From positions 930,001 through 994,000 of the forward strand of contig CM038924.1 of NCBI GenBank assembly GCA_021904315.1: a DNA stretch of 64,000 nt, given 5' to 3'. Source of the DNA: Sphagnum magellanicum. Taxonomy: Eukaryota > Streptophyta > Sphagnopsida > Sphagnales > Sphagnaceae. Of this stretch, positions 1 through 12,756 are shown one piece after another. Numbering within the stretch: the stretch's first letter is position 1; the number at the start of each line of letters is the position of its first letter. Made by a program: the position numbers and the translations under genes. The notes under the pieces were generated by a model that had not been told where the DNA came from, did not search any database, and was given only the letters and a program-made list of their open reading frames with translations.

Positions 1-1
1 T

Positions 2-598
2 TCAATTTCAAACTCAACCTCACAGTACAGCTCAAGCACCTCACAGGAGTCATTTGAGCATTCCTGTAGCTCCTCAACTGAGCAAATTGCCAACTCAACA
101 GCTTTGAGCCTGAAAACTTTTCTTAAGAAATGCAGACTTGTGAAGTCACATGAGTGGCTAAATTCAAAGTCGCAGAGGTGCATCACAAATGCAACAGCAG
201 GATTTGATTCTCATCAGCTGGATTTGCAGCTTTCCATGAGCCCAGAGCTGCCATGGCAGTGCCCACCAATGGATCCTTGTGTCCAATCCCTTGACCTAAA
301 TGAAGATACTTTGGCAGCTTCTGAAAACCCCAACATGCAACAACTCAAGCTCCATGACCACCATGAATTCCCTGTAACCATCAGCTTGTCACCAGCAAAC
401 TACCGTACCCATGATGCCGAGTATTGTCCCAAGCTTGAGGCTGCAAGGCCTGGGTACCATCATCAGCCTGTGTGTGCACAACTACCCTATCCAGTGCCTG
501 ATTCTGCAGAGCAGGAGCAAATGGTGCAAGAAGAATACACGGCAGATGATGAACAGGCTGATTTCTTTGGATGCTTGGGGTTTTTTTTCTGCCAGTGA
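2..598 (+). CDS. 3' part of an unrecognised plant gene (N-terminus outside window)
   Basis: An open frame enters from the left edge and runs to a TGA at 596-598, giving about 198 residues with no start that can be chosen here. The protein begins Ser/Thr/Gln-rich, then has a short basic stretch (KTFLKKCRLVKS), and then a long polar, Pro- and Glu-rich tail that ends in a phenylalanine-rich segment. I see no catalytic motif, membrane segment or named domain, so I give no function. The C-terminus is uncertain. The stop follows a run of eight T at 581-588; in the other two frames the reading continues to a stop near 653 or to 831, and both alternative tails look protein-like. The real gene may therefore have a 3' intron ending at the pyrimidine-rich CAG at 593-595, or the T run may carry an indel. 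Base composition is clearly more balanced than the DNA to its right. Confidence 0.5.
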   Translation, partial: SISNSTSQYSSSTSQESFEHSCSSSTEQIANSTALSLKTFLKKCRLVKSHEWLNSKSQRCITNATAGFDSHQLDLQLSMSPELPWQCPPMDPCVQSLDLNEDTLAASENPNMQQLKLHDHHEFPVTISLSPANYRTHDAEYCPKLEAARPGYHHQPVCAQLPYPVPDSAEQEQMVQEEYTADDEQADFFGCLGFFFCQ

Positions 599-3199
599 GG
601 AGGATGGCAAAGGCAACTACAGGCAATGGGATGGACCCCTCTCTGTACGTTAACAATCCTTCAGATAGTTGTACAGAGGATGGATACAGGTCACCTGCAT
701 ATACTGCAACCTTGGAGCTTTTGGCTCCCTCTGCAGACTTGATGGCTAGGAGACAAGGATCTGGCTTGAGGATGAGGAGCTTGAAACATCCCAGGAGCTT
801 ACTTCTAAGTGCTGTCAAAGAACAGACATGATTGTGTTTCTTTTTCCTGCTTCTATTGTGCATTCCAACAACGAGAGGAAGGATGACATGACATCATCTG
901 GTTAACATGATTTTGAGTGATGCAAGAAGCCAATTTCTGAGAGACTTTTTGATTAGACATAAGAGATAATGTGCAGTTGAGTCTTGACATTTTTTTTGCT
1001 AGTGGCCAAGTTCTGAGCACTGCTGTAGTTTGTGGTTGTTGGAAATTTAACTGTTTGTTTCTTGCAAGTCCAGGAATCTATGTGCAACTCATTGAAGCAC
1101 ACACTCTTGAGTTGTGCAATATCAGGCTCTCACAGAACCAGTCCTGTATTGCGACAGAATGGCCATTTCCTCACAACAAGTGAGTTGCAGGTGTTTTGAG
1201 CTACTCATTACTTTGCCTTTCAAAACTATTGCACAATTGTCTTACAATTATGACTCTTTGTAAACATCGACACCAAAGTTGATGGTACTAGAAAGAGTCG
1301 ATGCCTGTGCTCAGTTTTGATTGCTCTGACAACCTCACCACTAACTGAGGAAAGGACCTGTGCAAATTGAAGAATGACCCAAGGCTGGAGCTTTGCCATC
1401 CTTATGTGACTATCATTGAGGAAGACACAAGAAGCTATCATCTTTGTGACATGTTTGTCAAACAATTACTTTGCACATTTGAGTTGCAAGGGCTCAAGCA
1501 ATCCAATCAAGTCCTGGCTCCGATAAAGGTCCTCAAGTGGTGAAAATTGTGGTTTCTCAGTTTGGAGCTGAATGAAATTGCAACGAGTTTTGACCATCAG
1601 GAATTCATTCATGACAATGTGTATGGACATCTAGAGATTTCTTTGAAACTCAATTTGGACTAATCTGGGGAAGATTCATGAAAGCTCTATATTCATTTGA
1701 AGCTCTACAAAAACTGTACATCTTAGTTCATGAGGTTCATGGAAGCTGTCAGTATTTAGAAAGGGAAGATGTTTGGAATTGCAAGGTATTTGTTTGTCAT
1801 ATGTAACCTGAATGGCAGCTCAAGGTCAACCCATGAAAGTGGTCTCTTCTTTTGCTCTTGCACAACTCTGCAAGTTGTGAACTCTTCCTTTGCATGGGTG
1901 GATTCTCTGCTCAACTTACAAACAGACTAGCATCATTGATGCCATCTCCAGCTCTTTTAAATCAACACCAGTTTGCTTAAATTTGGCATGACCCACTTAT
2001 TAACTTTGAACTAGCCATATGGTTTGGGATTCAATCAGGCCTAAAAACTAGTTACAGACCTCAAAGTGGAGCACAAAATTCCTGGGTTTTATGGAACAAT
2101 AAACAACAATTACCTGCCTATTTCATAATGTATATACTACACATGAGGAAATGCTAGACTTTGGTGGTGTATTGCGACGCTGATTGTATTGGAATGTTGT
2201 GTGCTGTATACTCTCTGCAAATGCTGTAAAGAATGTTACTCTTGTAGCGTACTCTTTTTATAGCTGGGCTGATCATATGAGGTTGCTTTTAGCATGGCCT
2301 AGTGTTTCCTCATTACTTAATGAAAACTGGTTTCTGATTTTTTTTTTGAATTTTTGATTGACTTATTTTATTTTATTTTTTGTTTTTGTCTCTGGCCAGA
2401 GAGAAGAGTTTTGGAGGATACAATTTTGGGTTGAATCCCAGACCAATTTGTGGATGGAAACCAATGTTGGGTGGTTATTGACTTTTTTCATAACAGCTTG
2501 TTCTGGTTCTCAATTCTTTTTAATTTAAAAATCAAGGTGGTTTTTACTTTTTTTCATAAAACATTCACATCAGTGTTTTTTTTTAAAATTTCCTCAAGTA
2601 GGTGCATTGGCTAGGATCCTCAGCATTAATTAACAATAAATGGTGACTGTCCTGGTGGACTCGTAGATCTTTTTTGGAATCCTGCCTAGTTCTGGCAACC
2701 TACAGAAACACAATGTCTAAATCTAGCAACTTCTAAGTTTTTTTTTGTCAAGATATGGCGAATTGTTTTTTTTAAATCTCAAAAATCACTTTGTTGGATT
2801 TGCCAGCCTTTTTTTTTGGTTGCCAGGTTGCGAACATTTACCAAAAAAAAACCATGATTCATACCATGTTTATTTCCTTTTTTTTTCTCATGCCCAAATG
2901 GGTCTTTCACAACTAGTTCTTAACTCATTTATATTAGTTAGATATGTTAAGCCAAATTTAACTTCACTTTAAGATTTTAGGATTAAAATTTTTCAATATT
3001 TTTTCAATTTTCATAGGCCAAAAATAAATCAACAAGGTTCATTACAAAACTCTAATATTTATGCAAAAATATACAATCAAACTTCAAAGATATACAAGAT
3101 AAAAAAACATTACATTAAGTCTCTTTCAATTCATTCATGTTGTTCAAATGAGCTGTCAAACTCATTTAATTCCTCCTTCAAGTCTAATTTAGAATCTAT
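599..3199. other. 3' flank and AT-rich spacer without a supported gene
   Basis: Only short scattered frames occur here. The first several hundred bases may be 3' UTR of the gene ending near 598 or 831. From about 2340 onward the DNA is dominated by runs of T and A. A Pol III B-box-like string (GGGTTGAATCCC, about 2432-2443) is present, but I could not find a matching A box, so I do not call a SINE. Confidence 0.5.
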
Positions 3200-3853
3200 C
3201 GACATTACCAAATTATTAAGAGCTTTGCAACCCATCTTTGCATCATGCGGTCAATTTTTATTCATAAAAATTCATTTTTCAAGGTTATTTAATTGTAAGC
3301 AACATCTCTTCAAATTGGTGAGAATTTTAGTAAAAGAAAAAATATTCTTAATTTCAATTTGAGAACCTACAATCCCTAATATTTGTTTAATTAAAAAACT
3401 AATAGTTGACAACATGCTTTCATGTTTCTTCCACCATTTCAAATGCCATTTGATATCGTTTGCATCTAGTAGATATTTCTAAAATATCAACAATCTTCGA
3501 TTAACAAGCTCCTTTGTACATTGGTGTTAGCTACCATCTCAAAAATATTGAAGTTGTTAACTTCATCAATTCTATTAAGAAAGGGACTCTCAACCTCGAA
3601 CAATGGATGCAAATGATGATAAGATTTCAAGAACGTAAGAAACAAGGATTTCCTATTATACTTTTTAGCTATCGACACCCCATGCTTATGACCAATAAAA
3701 GAATATATTAATCTTAAACTTTTAATCTAGGATCTAACATCAAGGCTAACATATTATGGGCTCTTCTTTCATTATATCTTGTCAAGAAGCAAAAGAAAGA
3801 GTCAATGACTTTAATAACCTTCTTAATGTTCTTTGCAAAAGTTTCCAACCCAA

Positions 3854-3957
3854 TTTTCAAGTTAGAATCATCATCATCAATCCAAGCATCCAATAAAAGG
3901 ACATGTTTTCAAGTTAGAATCATCATCATCAATCCAAGCATCCAATAAAGGGACATG
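3854..3957. repeat. 52-bp tandem duplication inside the hAT fossil
   Basis: The segment from TTTTCAAGTTAGAATC through AAGGACATG occurs twice head to tail with a period of 52 bp and almost no divergence. It duplicates the codons for the DDDDSNLK motif of the transposase fossil and shifts the frame, so it arose after or during decay. Confidence 0.85.
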
Positions 3958-4710
3958 TTTCATTTCTTCCTTTAGTTTCAAGCTCATGGATGTGGCTATA
4001 TTCAAAACATCATTCAACAACCAATGACCTTTGGATTGGTTTAAAATGCAAACATTGACAACATGAGACAAAATGTCTATTACAACCTATGATATAATGG
4101 GGAACATGGCCAATGACCCTAGGACCAATGTGCTTGCTGTAACAAAAGGCAATGGCTTTTCAAAATTAAAAGGCTTCTTGAAACATTATCACTTTGCTTA
4201 CAAACCTACATAATTCACATTCCTGGTGAAAAGGTAACATTTTGGAGTATGAAAATTCAAAACAATAAAAAGGTAAAAGAACGAAAACAAGTAGTTTGCA
4301 TTTTACCTTGTTTTGGCTAGCATACTCAAATTTGGGCACATTTAATGGCAACATATTTCAAGCCCCCAAAAATTCTTTTTTTGCCAGTTGCATATTAACA
4401 AGCTTTAGAAAAACCATATCCAAAAGAAGTCCTTTAGAAACTTTCCATCACACACAAAGTTTCACAACTCATTATTGATTTCAAAGTAGTCGTCATGGTA
4501 TTCAAATTTGCACCTTCATCTTTAACATAAGCAAAGATCTTTTTGGTCAAACCATATTGCTTTAAAAAGTTTTGCAAACTTCTTGCCAATGTTTGCCCTA
4601 ATGTTTCAAATGCTTCAAATGAGTTAATAATAATGTGTTTTGGCATCTAATCTTCTCCCAAAAAATTTACAACCAATGTGAAAAGATCATGTGCTCCTTT
4701 GGACATTTAC

Positions 4711-5530
4711 TGTCACAACCCCACTTTGGGGCTAAGTGTGAGAATGCAACTCACACTCCCGAAAGTGGGAAAATGGAGTCCTCCGGGAATCCCGAAAACT
4801 CAGAGCTCGATTTGAGGGGTCAAATCTCTTTGCATTTGATTGTTCTTGATTTCATTGGAAAGTTCTTGAAGTGTAGATGTCCAAAATGGCCTCGCATGAG
4901 CCATTTGAATATCTGCAGCCCAAGTTATGGGCAAAAAAAAGGCCGGGAGTCAAACTAGCAGTTTGACTCCCGACCACTAAAAGTCGGGAATCGACCTCTT
5001 CCCGATGTCCAATTCTAGAGTGCGACAAGGCATTAGAAAGCTCTCAAGGAGAGCTACAACTTTGATTTAGACCTCGTTGCGATCCGACTCTCCACTCGAG
5101 AGATATGAACTCTCAAAGTTCCGAGACTCCAACCTAGGACAGTTTCGGGACTCCAACTTGGGAGTCCCGGGAAAAAGAGCCATTTGGATGTAGCCTCGGT
5201 GGAGAGCTACAGAGAATACTATATGGGGGAAGGTGGTGGCTTCCCCCAAATCTGGGCCGTGGTGAGTCTTGTGTGTCAAAATGCCCGTGGCTTGTCCCAA
5301 CACCCAAGGGTGTTCCCGAATGCTAACTAACCCTCTTGTGGTTGGTTTTGGATGCAAATTCAAGCTTGATAATCTAGTCCCTCTTCCTAGTCTAATCCAG
5401 GGACTTCTAGCACGCCCCTCTACCCCCTTTTAGTGCTGGAAGTCGGGAGCGGCCCTCAAGTCCCAACTTTCCACAACTCTACGTAGTTGGACCCTCAAGT
5501 GGGTTCAACAAGGGGCTTGGGAGCCCGTCA
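4711..5530 (+). mobile_element. Solo LTR, 820 bp, with TTTAC target-site duplication
   Basis: The element starts TGTCACAACCC and ends GGGAGCCCGTCA, giving the TG...CA ends of an LTR. It is flanked on both sides by the same five bases, TTTAC (4706-4710 and 5531-5535), the target duplication expected of an LTR integrase. It is GC-richer than its surroundings and interrupts the hAT fossil so that the transposase reading resumes exactly on either side. A second copy in inverse orientation lies at 15771-16591. No internal retroelement genes are present, so LTR-LTR recombination is the simplest origin. Orientation is arbitrary because I could not identify the R/U5 boundary. Confidence 0.88.
4944..4972. 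repeat. Perfect 13-bp hairpin within the solo LTR
   Basis: CGGGAGTCAAACT and its exact reverse complement are separated by only three bases (AGC). The second LTR copy has the same structure with a few substitutions (GGGAGTCAAACT followed by GCC and AGTTTGATTC near 16335), so the hairpin belongs to the element family. Confidence 0.85.
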
Positions 5531-6779
5531 TTTACAAATCAAAACTTGCATAGCAAAAACACATTTTGCCAAAACTAATATGACATGTTTATTTTGTCTT
5601 CTTTAGCAAATCCAATAACATTTCTTAATTGAAAGTTTTTTTGGAAGTGAAAACAACATGAGGGCATAACCATATTATTAAAAGTTTCAACTAGATATTT
5701 TCAATAAACTAAATGGGCAAATGGATTTTGATGGCTAATAAACCCAAAATCTCCACAAATTGTTTTTGGTGCACATTATCCTTTTTGCAAGGATCTATGG
5801 ACCCAAAAAGTAACTTAGAGATTGCACTTGCATTCATTGTAGGTTGTTTCTTTGCAAGTAGTTTTTATAATGGACTTTTATGTTTACTTTCACTTCTTCT
5901 TCAAACATCTTGAAGATTTGTCCATGGTTTGCATTCACATGTTTTTTAATACAATTATCCCATTGCTTTTGAAATATGAAACAAAACCTTTCTTCAACCT
6001 TGTCCTTTATTTCAATACTACATGACCTATTGATTTTCTGTAACAAAAAATATAACATATGACTTGTGGCAACTTAACATCAATTAGTGATTCATCATTG
6101 ACACAAAACATGCCCAAGTTGGATAATTTTTGCCATGGGATCTCAAATCTAACCTTTGTTCATGCAATTTTTTCGTACTTAATTGCATTTTATCATCAAT
6201 TTCTAATTGAAAACTTTGAACTTTTTTAATGCTTTCATTTTCAATTCTTCCTTTCATATTGATTTCATTCTCATTCAAAAATAGATCACGTATTTCATCT
6301 AGAAAATTTAGTTCCATTTTCAAAGTGTGATAATAGACCAAAATTGAAAAAACCAAATAATTACATTTTTTCTAATTTTGCAAAATGTGCAAAAAAGAAA
6401 AATGCACTTACAAATTATTCACTTGAGTAAGATTCATTTTTCACAAAAGACATTATGCAAGGTAGATATTAGAAACATGTATGCAAGTGCAAAAATGCCT
6501 TAAAATGTCTTTTAACAATACAAGGCAAAAGTTCAAAGTTCCTTTTAAGGTTGCAAGTAATGTTTCCAATTTGAATGTTATTCCCACATAGCAAATCCAA
6601 ACATATTATCAACACATTATCTTCAATATATGAAAAAAATTGAAAAAAAGTCACACAACTTTTTTAAAACTTGGACATACCTAAATTGTAATTTTTTTGC
6701 TAAAGCCACAAGCAACCAACAACCATCTACCTCCAATAAAACTTTAATTTGTAGGACAATATAAGGGTAAGGATAATAC

Positions 6780-7135
6780 CAACCATAAAAAGGGGGAAAA
6801 CAACATGATGAGCACCAACAATAACACGATGAACAACAATGGTTATATCTAAAAAAATCAATAATGACAATGAGCACAAGCAACACGAGCACTTATAACA
6901 ACATGATGAGCACCAACATAACATGATGAACACTAGCACCAACATGATGAGCATTAACAACATGATGAATAGTAGCATGATGAGCTCTAATAACAATATG
7001 ACAAACGTCAACAACACAATGAGCACCAACAACATGATGAAAATTTGTGGCAACAATAGGAGCACTAGCAACATGATGAACACTAACACAATGAGCATTT
7101 GTAGCAACACAAAATACATCAGGAACATAATGAAC
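6780..7135. repeat. Degenerate AACATGATGAGCACC-type simple repeat
   Basis: Imperfect 12-15-bp units built from AACA, ATGATGA and GCAC steps fill this stretch. They generate long open frames on both strands (Asn/Met/Ser/Thr-rich on plus, Leu/Val/His-rich on minus) that are composition artefacts, not genes. Confidence 0.75.
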
Positions 7136-7199
7136 ACTAATAACAAGAACAATAGACCTAGGAAATGTCCCTTGCAATGGATAATGTGGCAATGAATAA

Positions 7200-10100
7200 T
7201 GGTATAATTTCATTTTCCATTTGGGAAACACATTGCTTCCCTAACCTTAAACCTAGACCCTATCTCCACCTTAAAACCCTAAACCCTAAATGATACTCAT
7301 TTGATTTTTTGACTAAGAATTAATTAAAAATTGGGTCAATTTTAAACCAAGGTTTGGTGCTTACATAGCATTGGTGGAAATTAATGTTGTGCAAGTTTAT
7401 ATTTATCCAAATATATCCATTGGGTAGAAATGGAGGATATAATTTTTTTTTAATCTATTTTTAAAAAGTCAATATACCTTAATGAAGTGCATACCTAGAG
7501 ACATGTAAATATAAGAATTTATACCCTATTCATAACCTTGAATATATGTAAAAAAAATCCATACCTAAAATGGGATGTGTTTTAACATCCAAGTTTTTTT
7601 AACAAAAGAAAGGGTAAATATGATTTAAACCTTAAACTTTGTTAGTTTATCACTAATTAAATGGGGTGTCTACACAATTCGAACCTTTTTTTCCCAATAA
7701 TGAGTCATTTTGATCAACCCATCACACACAATAGATAAAATAAAAACTTTCCAAATGTGTTTTTTTCATTTTAATTATATGAATAAAAAATACATACCCA
7801 TGTATATCTCAAAAATGGTATATAATGGGGGTATCCATATCCTACCCATCTATTAGAGAACTTAAAATTTAATATCCAAACCTTAATCCGATACAAAACT
7901 TTGAAAATTAAAATACCCTTACCCAATGGGTAAATAAATTGAATATATATATATATATCCTTGGGTCAAAAACAACATACTTCACAACATGGGTTGAAAC
8001 CTATTGGTGAACATAATTTTGGTGATCATTCATTAATGTAGTCTACTTTCTAAGATATTTTCCTTGTCAAATTCATTTTGAATAATGTGTAATAATACAT
8101 TATTCTATCATCCTTCATTATTTTGTTTGGTCTTGGCATTTATGAGCCATTTGTTTTTTGTTGTTTTGGTCAGAGAAAAGGAGAATGTACAATTAAGAGA
8201 TTTCATAGTATGCAACTATTAATGAGTATAGGGAATTGATGAATGCATCAATGACATTTGTGGATAAACATTGTAATTTTTCTTCTATAATCAAATTACA
8301 TCTTTGTGGGTATTAATTAAATCTTAGGTGCCTTGGGAAGATTTGAATTTCTTTCAAATATTGCAAACTCCATTATTATTTTTCATGGAGGCCTTTGAAG
8401 GTGATTTATTTTTTAATGTGATATAAAAGTAGTCAAATTTACACAAGAAAAACACATTTTTTGAAATAAAAAGACAAAATTTGTTTTAAAAAATCCGCTA
8501 AATGCTTGACATTTTCTTAATCAAATTTCAAGAACATGCCCCTTTATATGAAGAAAACTTATATTAATGAATGGGTAGACATTCAACTTATCTTCTTGTT
8601 TCATTTGGAAAATGGATTTTGATGTGCATATTGGGTGAAATCATGAAATAAGAAGCAACGAAGTGTGTGGATAGTCTTTTAAAACTATTTTTTGAAGTTT
8701 TGAAAAATCACTATGAGTTTATATAATATATCAAAAAATTAAAATAAAAATTAGGTCTTAAACTTTCAAAGTTGCAAGCACAAAATTTTCATGAAAATTC
8801 ACCATGTTTCAAGAGTCCTTTTATATGTTTAAAGCACTCAAGAAAAACATGTGGACATGTGGGTTTTTTGTTTCAAAAGTCTTTTCTCCTTATCAAATAT
8901 TCACCAAATCATTTCAAATTTTTTTGTGAACTTTGATATATCCACAAGAAGGGATCCATGTGTTCAAAATATTCAAAAAATGAAAATATGTATACTCTTT
9001 TTGATTTTGATATTCAAACATTCTTAAGCACTATTATAGTTTTGAATTTGTAATCATGGTTCAAAGTAAAGTTATAGATTTGAATATAATGTAAGACTTG
9101 ATGCAAAAATAATTGAGTTTTTTATCATGTTATATATCATATTTGGCTTCAAATTTGATATTCGGTTTGAAAAACTATGTGAAAAATGCAATATAAACCA
9201 ATAGAAAACTACCACATGGAAAATGTTAGTTGTTGGAAAAGACTTTAACCTTGGTGCAATTGGTTCATTTTTTCATGCTTTCACCCATTGCACAACAAAA
9301 ACTAATACCATATGTGGTATTTATACCCAACATGATGAATTTTCATGCATAAGTAACAAGAATAAAACGTTTGAATTGTTTTATGCATGTGTAGGGTTTT
9401 TAACATCATATTATGGTATTAAGTCCAATCAACTAAATTGTTCTTGATATTTAATCTTCAAACAAAATCTGAAAGGCAACAAGGGCATTCTGAAAGTAAT
9501 TTTAATATTATTTTATTTTTGGAATTTGACTACAAATTCTTGAAAATAGTTCTTGCCTATATTTTAAATGGGTTTGTAATACCACTATGTAAAAGTAAGA
9601 AACTCATGCAAGTGTTCAAAAATGTGTTTTTTTTTAGTTTGTAGTTTTAGTTAAGTTTGTTACATGCCAGTACTTGCTAGAGTTATAATTGCCATATGCA
9701 CAAACACATTTGTCTATTTGCTCCATTACATGGTGGTAAAATGTGTAGTTTTTTTTAAATAAAAAAATAAAATGATCAATTCTAATTTGTTAAAGGAACT
9801 ATATTGAATCAAAATTGTAATGACAATGCATCATTCTTACTCAAATTTTCTGCGAGTGAATTTTATTTTAAATCCAATTTTTGGCAACATGTGATATGGG
9901 GGAATTGAACTAACCAAAAAATGTCTTGGCCATTCCAACATAAATTTTAACTTGCATAAAAGAAATCATTAGTTAATACTGACTACAAAGACAAATCCTA
10001 CAAGCCCAAACAAGGGGGCTAGATACAAATTCTAAATAACCATAAATAACGGAAACAATGGGCAACATCTTCATTCTATTAACCAAAATTTAAATAGGTG

Positions 10101-11230
10101 GTTGTTGTTGTTTGCATGAACAAGAAGTCCAAAACATCTCAAAGCAACCATGCATTCAAATTCCAAACAATTTTTTCAAAACAAAAAGGTATAGGAAGGA
10201 TACAAGAAAAAAAACTTGGAAGTTGGTAACCTTGCCATGAATTACTTTTCAACCATTAAATTATTGATTCTAGCTTTAACCTTTTGCACCATATTGAGTT
10301 CTAGTGTCTTTCCAATTTTAAATTAAAGTGAAAGCATGGTATTTTATACACAAAAGTTTGATGAAAAAATATCAAGTAAAAAAAGAGACAATTTTTCACA
10401 AAAACACAACAAAGTAAATTCAATTTTTTACTTAAATTTCATTTTGAAACCATGGTTTTTTCCATTGGGTTTGTATTAAATTGAATACAAAATTTGAAAA
10501 ACTTTGGAATAATAAATAGGGGACAAGTACTTTTGAATTTGACTAGCCAAATTGGTGTTCAAAAGTACTTTTTCATTAGAAAATTTAATGGAATAGATTT
10601 GTGTGAAGTTATAACATAAAGATCATTGTATATTCAAAAGAAGCAAAGTAAATAAGTTTTCTTTGGTAGAATATACTTGACACATACTTGAAACAAATGT
10701 TACATTGCAAAAGTAAACTTCAAAAGGTACTTACACTTTGAAAAAAGTCTATTTGAAACTTACTTTTACAACTTAAAATTTTAAAATTAATTCATAATAG
10801 TGAAAAAGTTTTTTTTTTTCCATCATTCAAGTAAAAATGTTAAATGTATAATAATTGTATGATGGGTTTTAGTCCTACTTCTTACTAGCTTAACTAGTAG
10901 ATTGCTAAGGTAATTGAATTGGATACTTTACCATGCTTTCATCCATTGTTGTTCCAAAAGGAAAGTTTTGCAAAATGAAGACTTTTGAATGAACATGTGA
11001 ATGACAAGTTCCAAATGCATGGTTAATTTAGTTTTCATAGTTTTGTTTTCATGAAATTTAGCATAGAAAAACAACATTCATCCTCAACAAACTAATTACT
11101 TGCACAATTGCAAGTTCAACCAACTTGATGTACTTTAAGAATTTTTTTTCAAGAATCCAAGAGAAATAAAGGTTCTCCACAATTTGGTTAACATGTTGAT
11201 ATCAAAAGGTTTGCAGATTGCCAACTTAAC
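7200..11230. other. AT-rich spacer without recognisable genes
   Basis: About 4 kb of strongly AT-rich sequence with frames under 75 codons and no recognised protein motif. It contains a short ATATAT run near 7940-7956. I see no RNA gene, target-site duplication or terminal repeat that would define an element. Confidence 0.5.
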
Positions 11231-11238
11231 GTTGTTTG

Positions 11239-11604
11239 TCATGTTAAACTCAAACACAAATTTTGCAGGTCAAAAGTAACATTTGAAAACAAAACTTGAA
11301 CCCATACTACCTCAAGTTTTATCTTCTTAGGATAACAAAATGTTACCTTGATGATTCTCAAATGAACATTGAACCTTTTTTTAAGTTTCAGTTGTAACCA
11401 ATATTGTGGATAAACAACTCCCAATGCATCCATTAAATCTTCTACAAAAAAATTGTAACTTTGCAATAAGCTAAGTGGTAGCTTTTTGACATTATTGTTC
11501 CACCTTGTCATATATGTCCCTTGTAACAAAAATAGATGTGGCAATTTGATTTGAAAACATGGCCCAAATGTGTTATCCAACAAATTTAAAAGCCAAATGA
11601 TCAA
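11239..11604 (-). pseudogene. Possible transposase-derived open frame
   Basis: A 121-codon minus-strand frame includes DALGVVYPQYWLQ, which I associate loosely with plant hAT-like transposon proteins. The rest is Leu/Phe/Asn-rich and not diagnostic. It stands alone in AT-rich repeat DNA, the listed start is uncertain, and no continuation is visible, so a transposon remnant is likelier than a host gene. This assignment is weak. Confidence 0.22.
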
Positions 11605-11859
11605 TTCCTATGTTGAAATCTATATTCTAACAAAGATTAATGCTTTAATAAACAAATATGATCAAGCCAATGAAATTAATGACACATCACATTCAAAAGA
11701 ATACTAGTTGTCATAGTACATGTGGTATACATCCCCTTCACAAATCTTGATTGTTGCTATGAAATCGTAGACAAAAGAAATTTTGTAAACTTGATTAAAG
11801 AATTATTGCCTTTAAAAATGGCATCACCACATTCAACCCCAACATTGTTTTCACATTAA

Positions 11860-12350
11860 CACTAGAAGAAAATCATGTTTTTACAACTATCGCATGCAAT
11901 TAAAATTCCTTGTAGTTGTTTTGGACAAGTTGTAGTTCACATGCTATTGCATGCAACAATATATATAATACGGTTATACAATTTATACAAAATGGCTATA
12001 CATTTTTATATCTATGATTAGTTGCATCTTTATAGTTACACATGCAACTGTTTTGATGACCATATAATTTATGACAAATGTTAAGGATATGACCATTCAA
12101 ATTTGGACACTTGACTTGGTAGGTAAGGAGGTAACCACTCAAATTTGGACATGTGGTTAGGTAGGTAAGTCCCTAAGGAGGTAAGTAGGTACGCCACTTA
12201 GGTAGTCTAGGTTAGCTTGGCCACCTAAGCAACCTAAGCTAACTAGATGTTGACACATGGTAATTGCACCTAGGTATATATATAAATAGTTAGGCCTATA
12301 CTAAATAGGTAGGTTTAAGATAATCCTATTTTATTTTTTTGATTAACAAT
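11860..12350 (+). mobile_element. CACTA-like terminus with subterminal repeats
   Basis: The sequence CACTAGAAGAAAATC resembles the CACTA transposon terminal inverted repeat. It is followed by repeated GCATGCAA and TTGCAACT-type subterminal motifs and then a TAGG-rich block (12110-12340). No matching opposite end with a consistent 3-bp target duplication was found: the flank here is TAA, against TAT at the candidate end at 25301. The boundary is therefore tentative. Confidence 0.35.
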
Positions 12351-12721
12351 AGGGTTGAACCTCTTTTAATGGCTCATCCCAAATGGCATTGGGTGCTTGG
12401 TTTGTAAACATGTTTAATGCACCTATTTATATAATGTCTAAAATTGGAATGGAAGATAAAACATATGGGACAAACAAATTAGTTACAAGTATAACCAACC
12501 TAGTTGCAAACTAGATAAAACTATTACCTAACATCTATGTTATATTAACCTAATAATAACTAATGGGTAACAATAATATTTATCATATTATTAATATGAA
12601 TATATTGAATAATATCAATAAAAATATATGTAATAAATAATTATACCAGGGATAATATTAAATAAGTATACTATTATTACCATTAACTTTATAAATAATT
12701 ATTTTATGTATGTTTATTTTA

Positions 12722-12723
<2 letters not shown>

Positions 12724-12755
<32 letters not shown>
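12724..12755. repeat. (TAA)n microsatellite
   Basis: About ten uninterrupted TAA units in an AT-rich tract. Confidence 0.9.

Positions 12756-12756
<1 letters not shown>

Larger units (their letters stand above)
3200..6350 (-). pseudogene. hAT-superfamily transposase fossil, interrupted by a solo LTR
   Basis: Read on the minus strand, conceptual translation with stops ignored follows the plant hAT (BED-type) transposase pattern in order. HQKQFVEILG lies near 5775-5745, followed by a degenerate WLK-RL-like stretch. The sequence then resumes beyond the LTR as SKGAHDLFTLVVNFLG near 4700-4655, then YVKDEGANLNTMTTTLKS near 4535-4480, a FSKAC-YAT segment near 4400, DDDDSNLK and KVIKVIDSFFCFLTRY near 3870-3770, and a degraded C-terminal dimerisation region near 3430-3240. 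Many stops interrupt it, several in positions where glutamine (CAA) or tryptophan (TGG) is expected, so it cannot make protein. The 5' limit is uncertain: frames between 5834 and 6354 are basic and coiled but not diagnostic. I could not locate terminal inverted repeats or an 8-bp target duplication. Confidence 0.75.

Noticed and set aside
6727-7195. Overlapping frames of 90-141 codons on both strands
   Set aside because: They come from a degenerate simple repeat; the products are near-homopolymeric (Asn/Met/Ser or Leu/Val) and appear in several frames at once.
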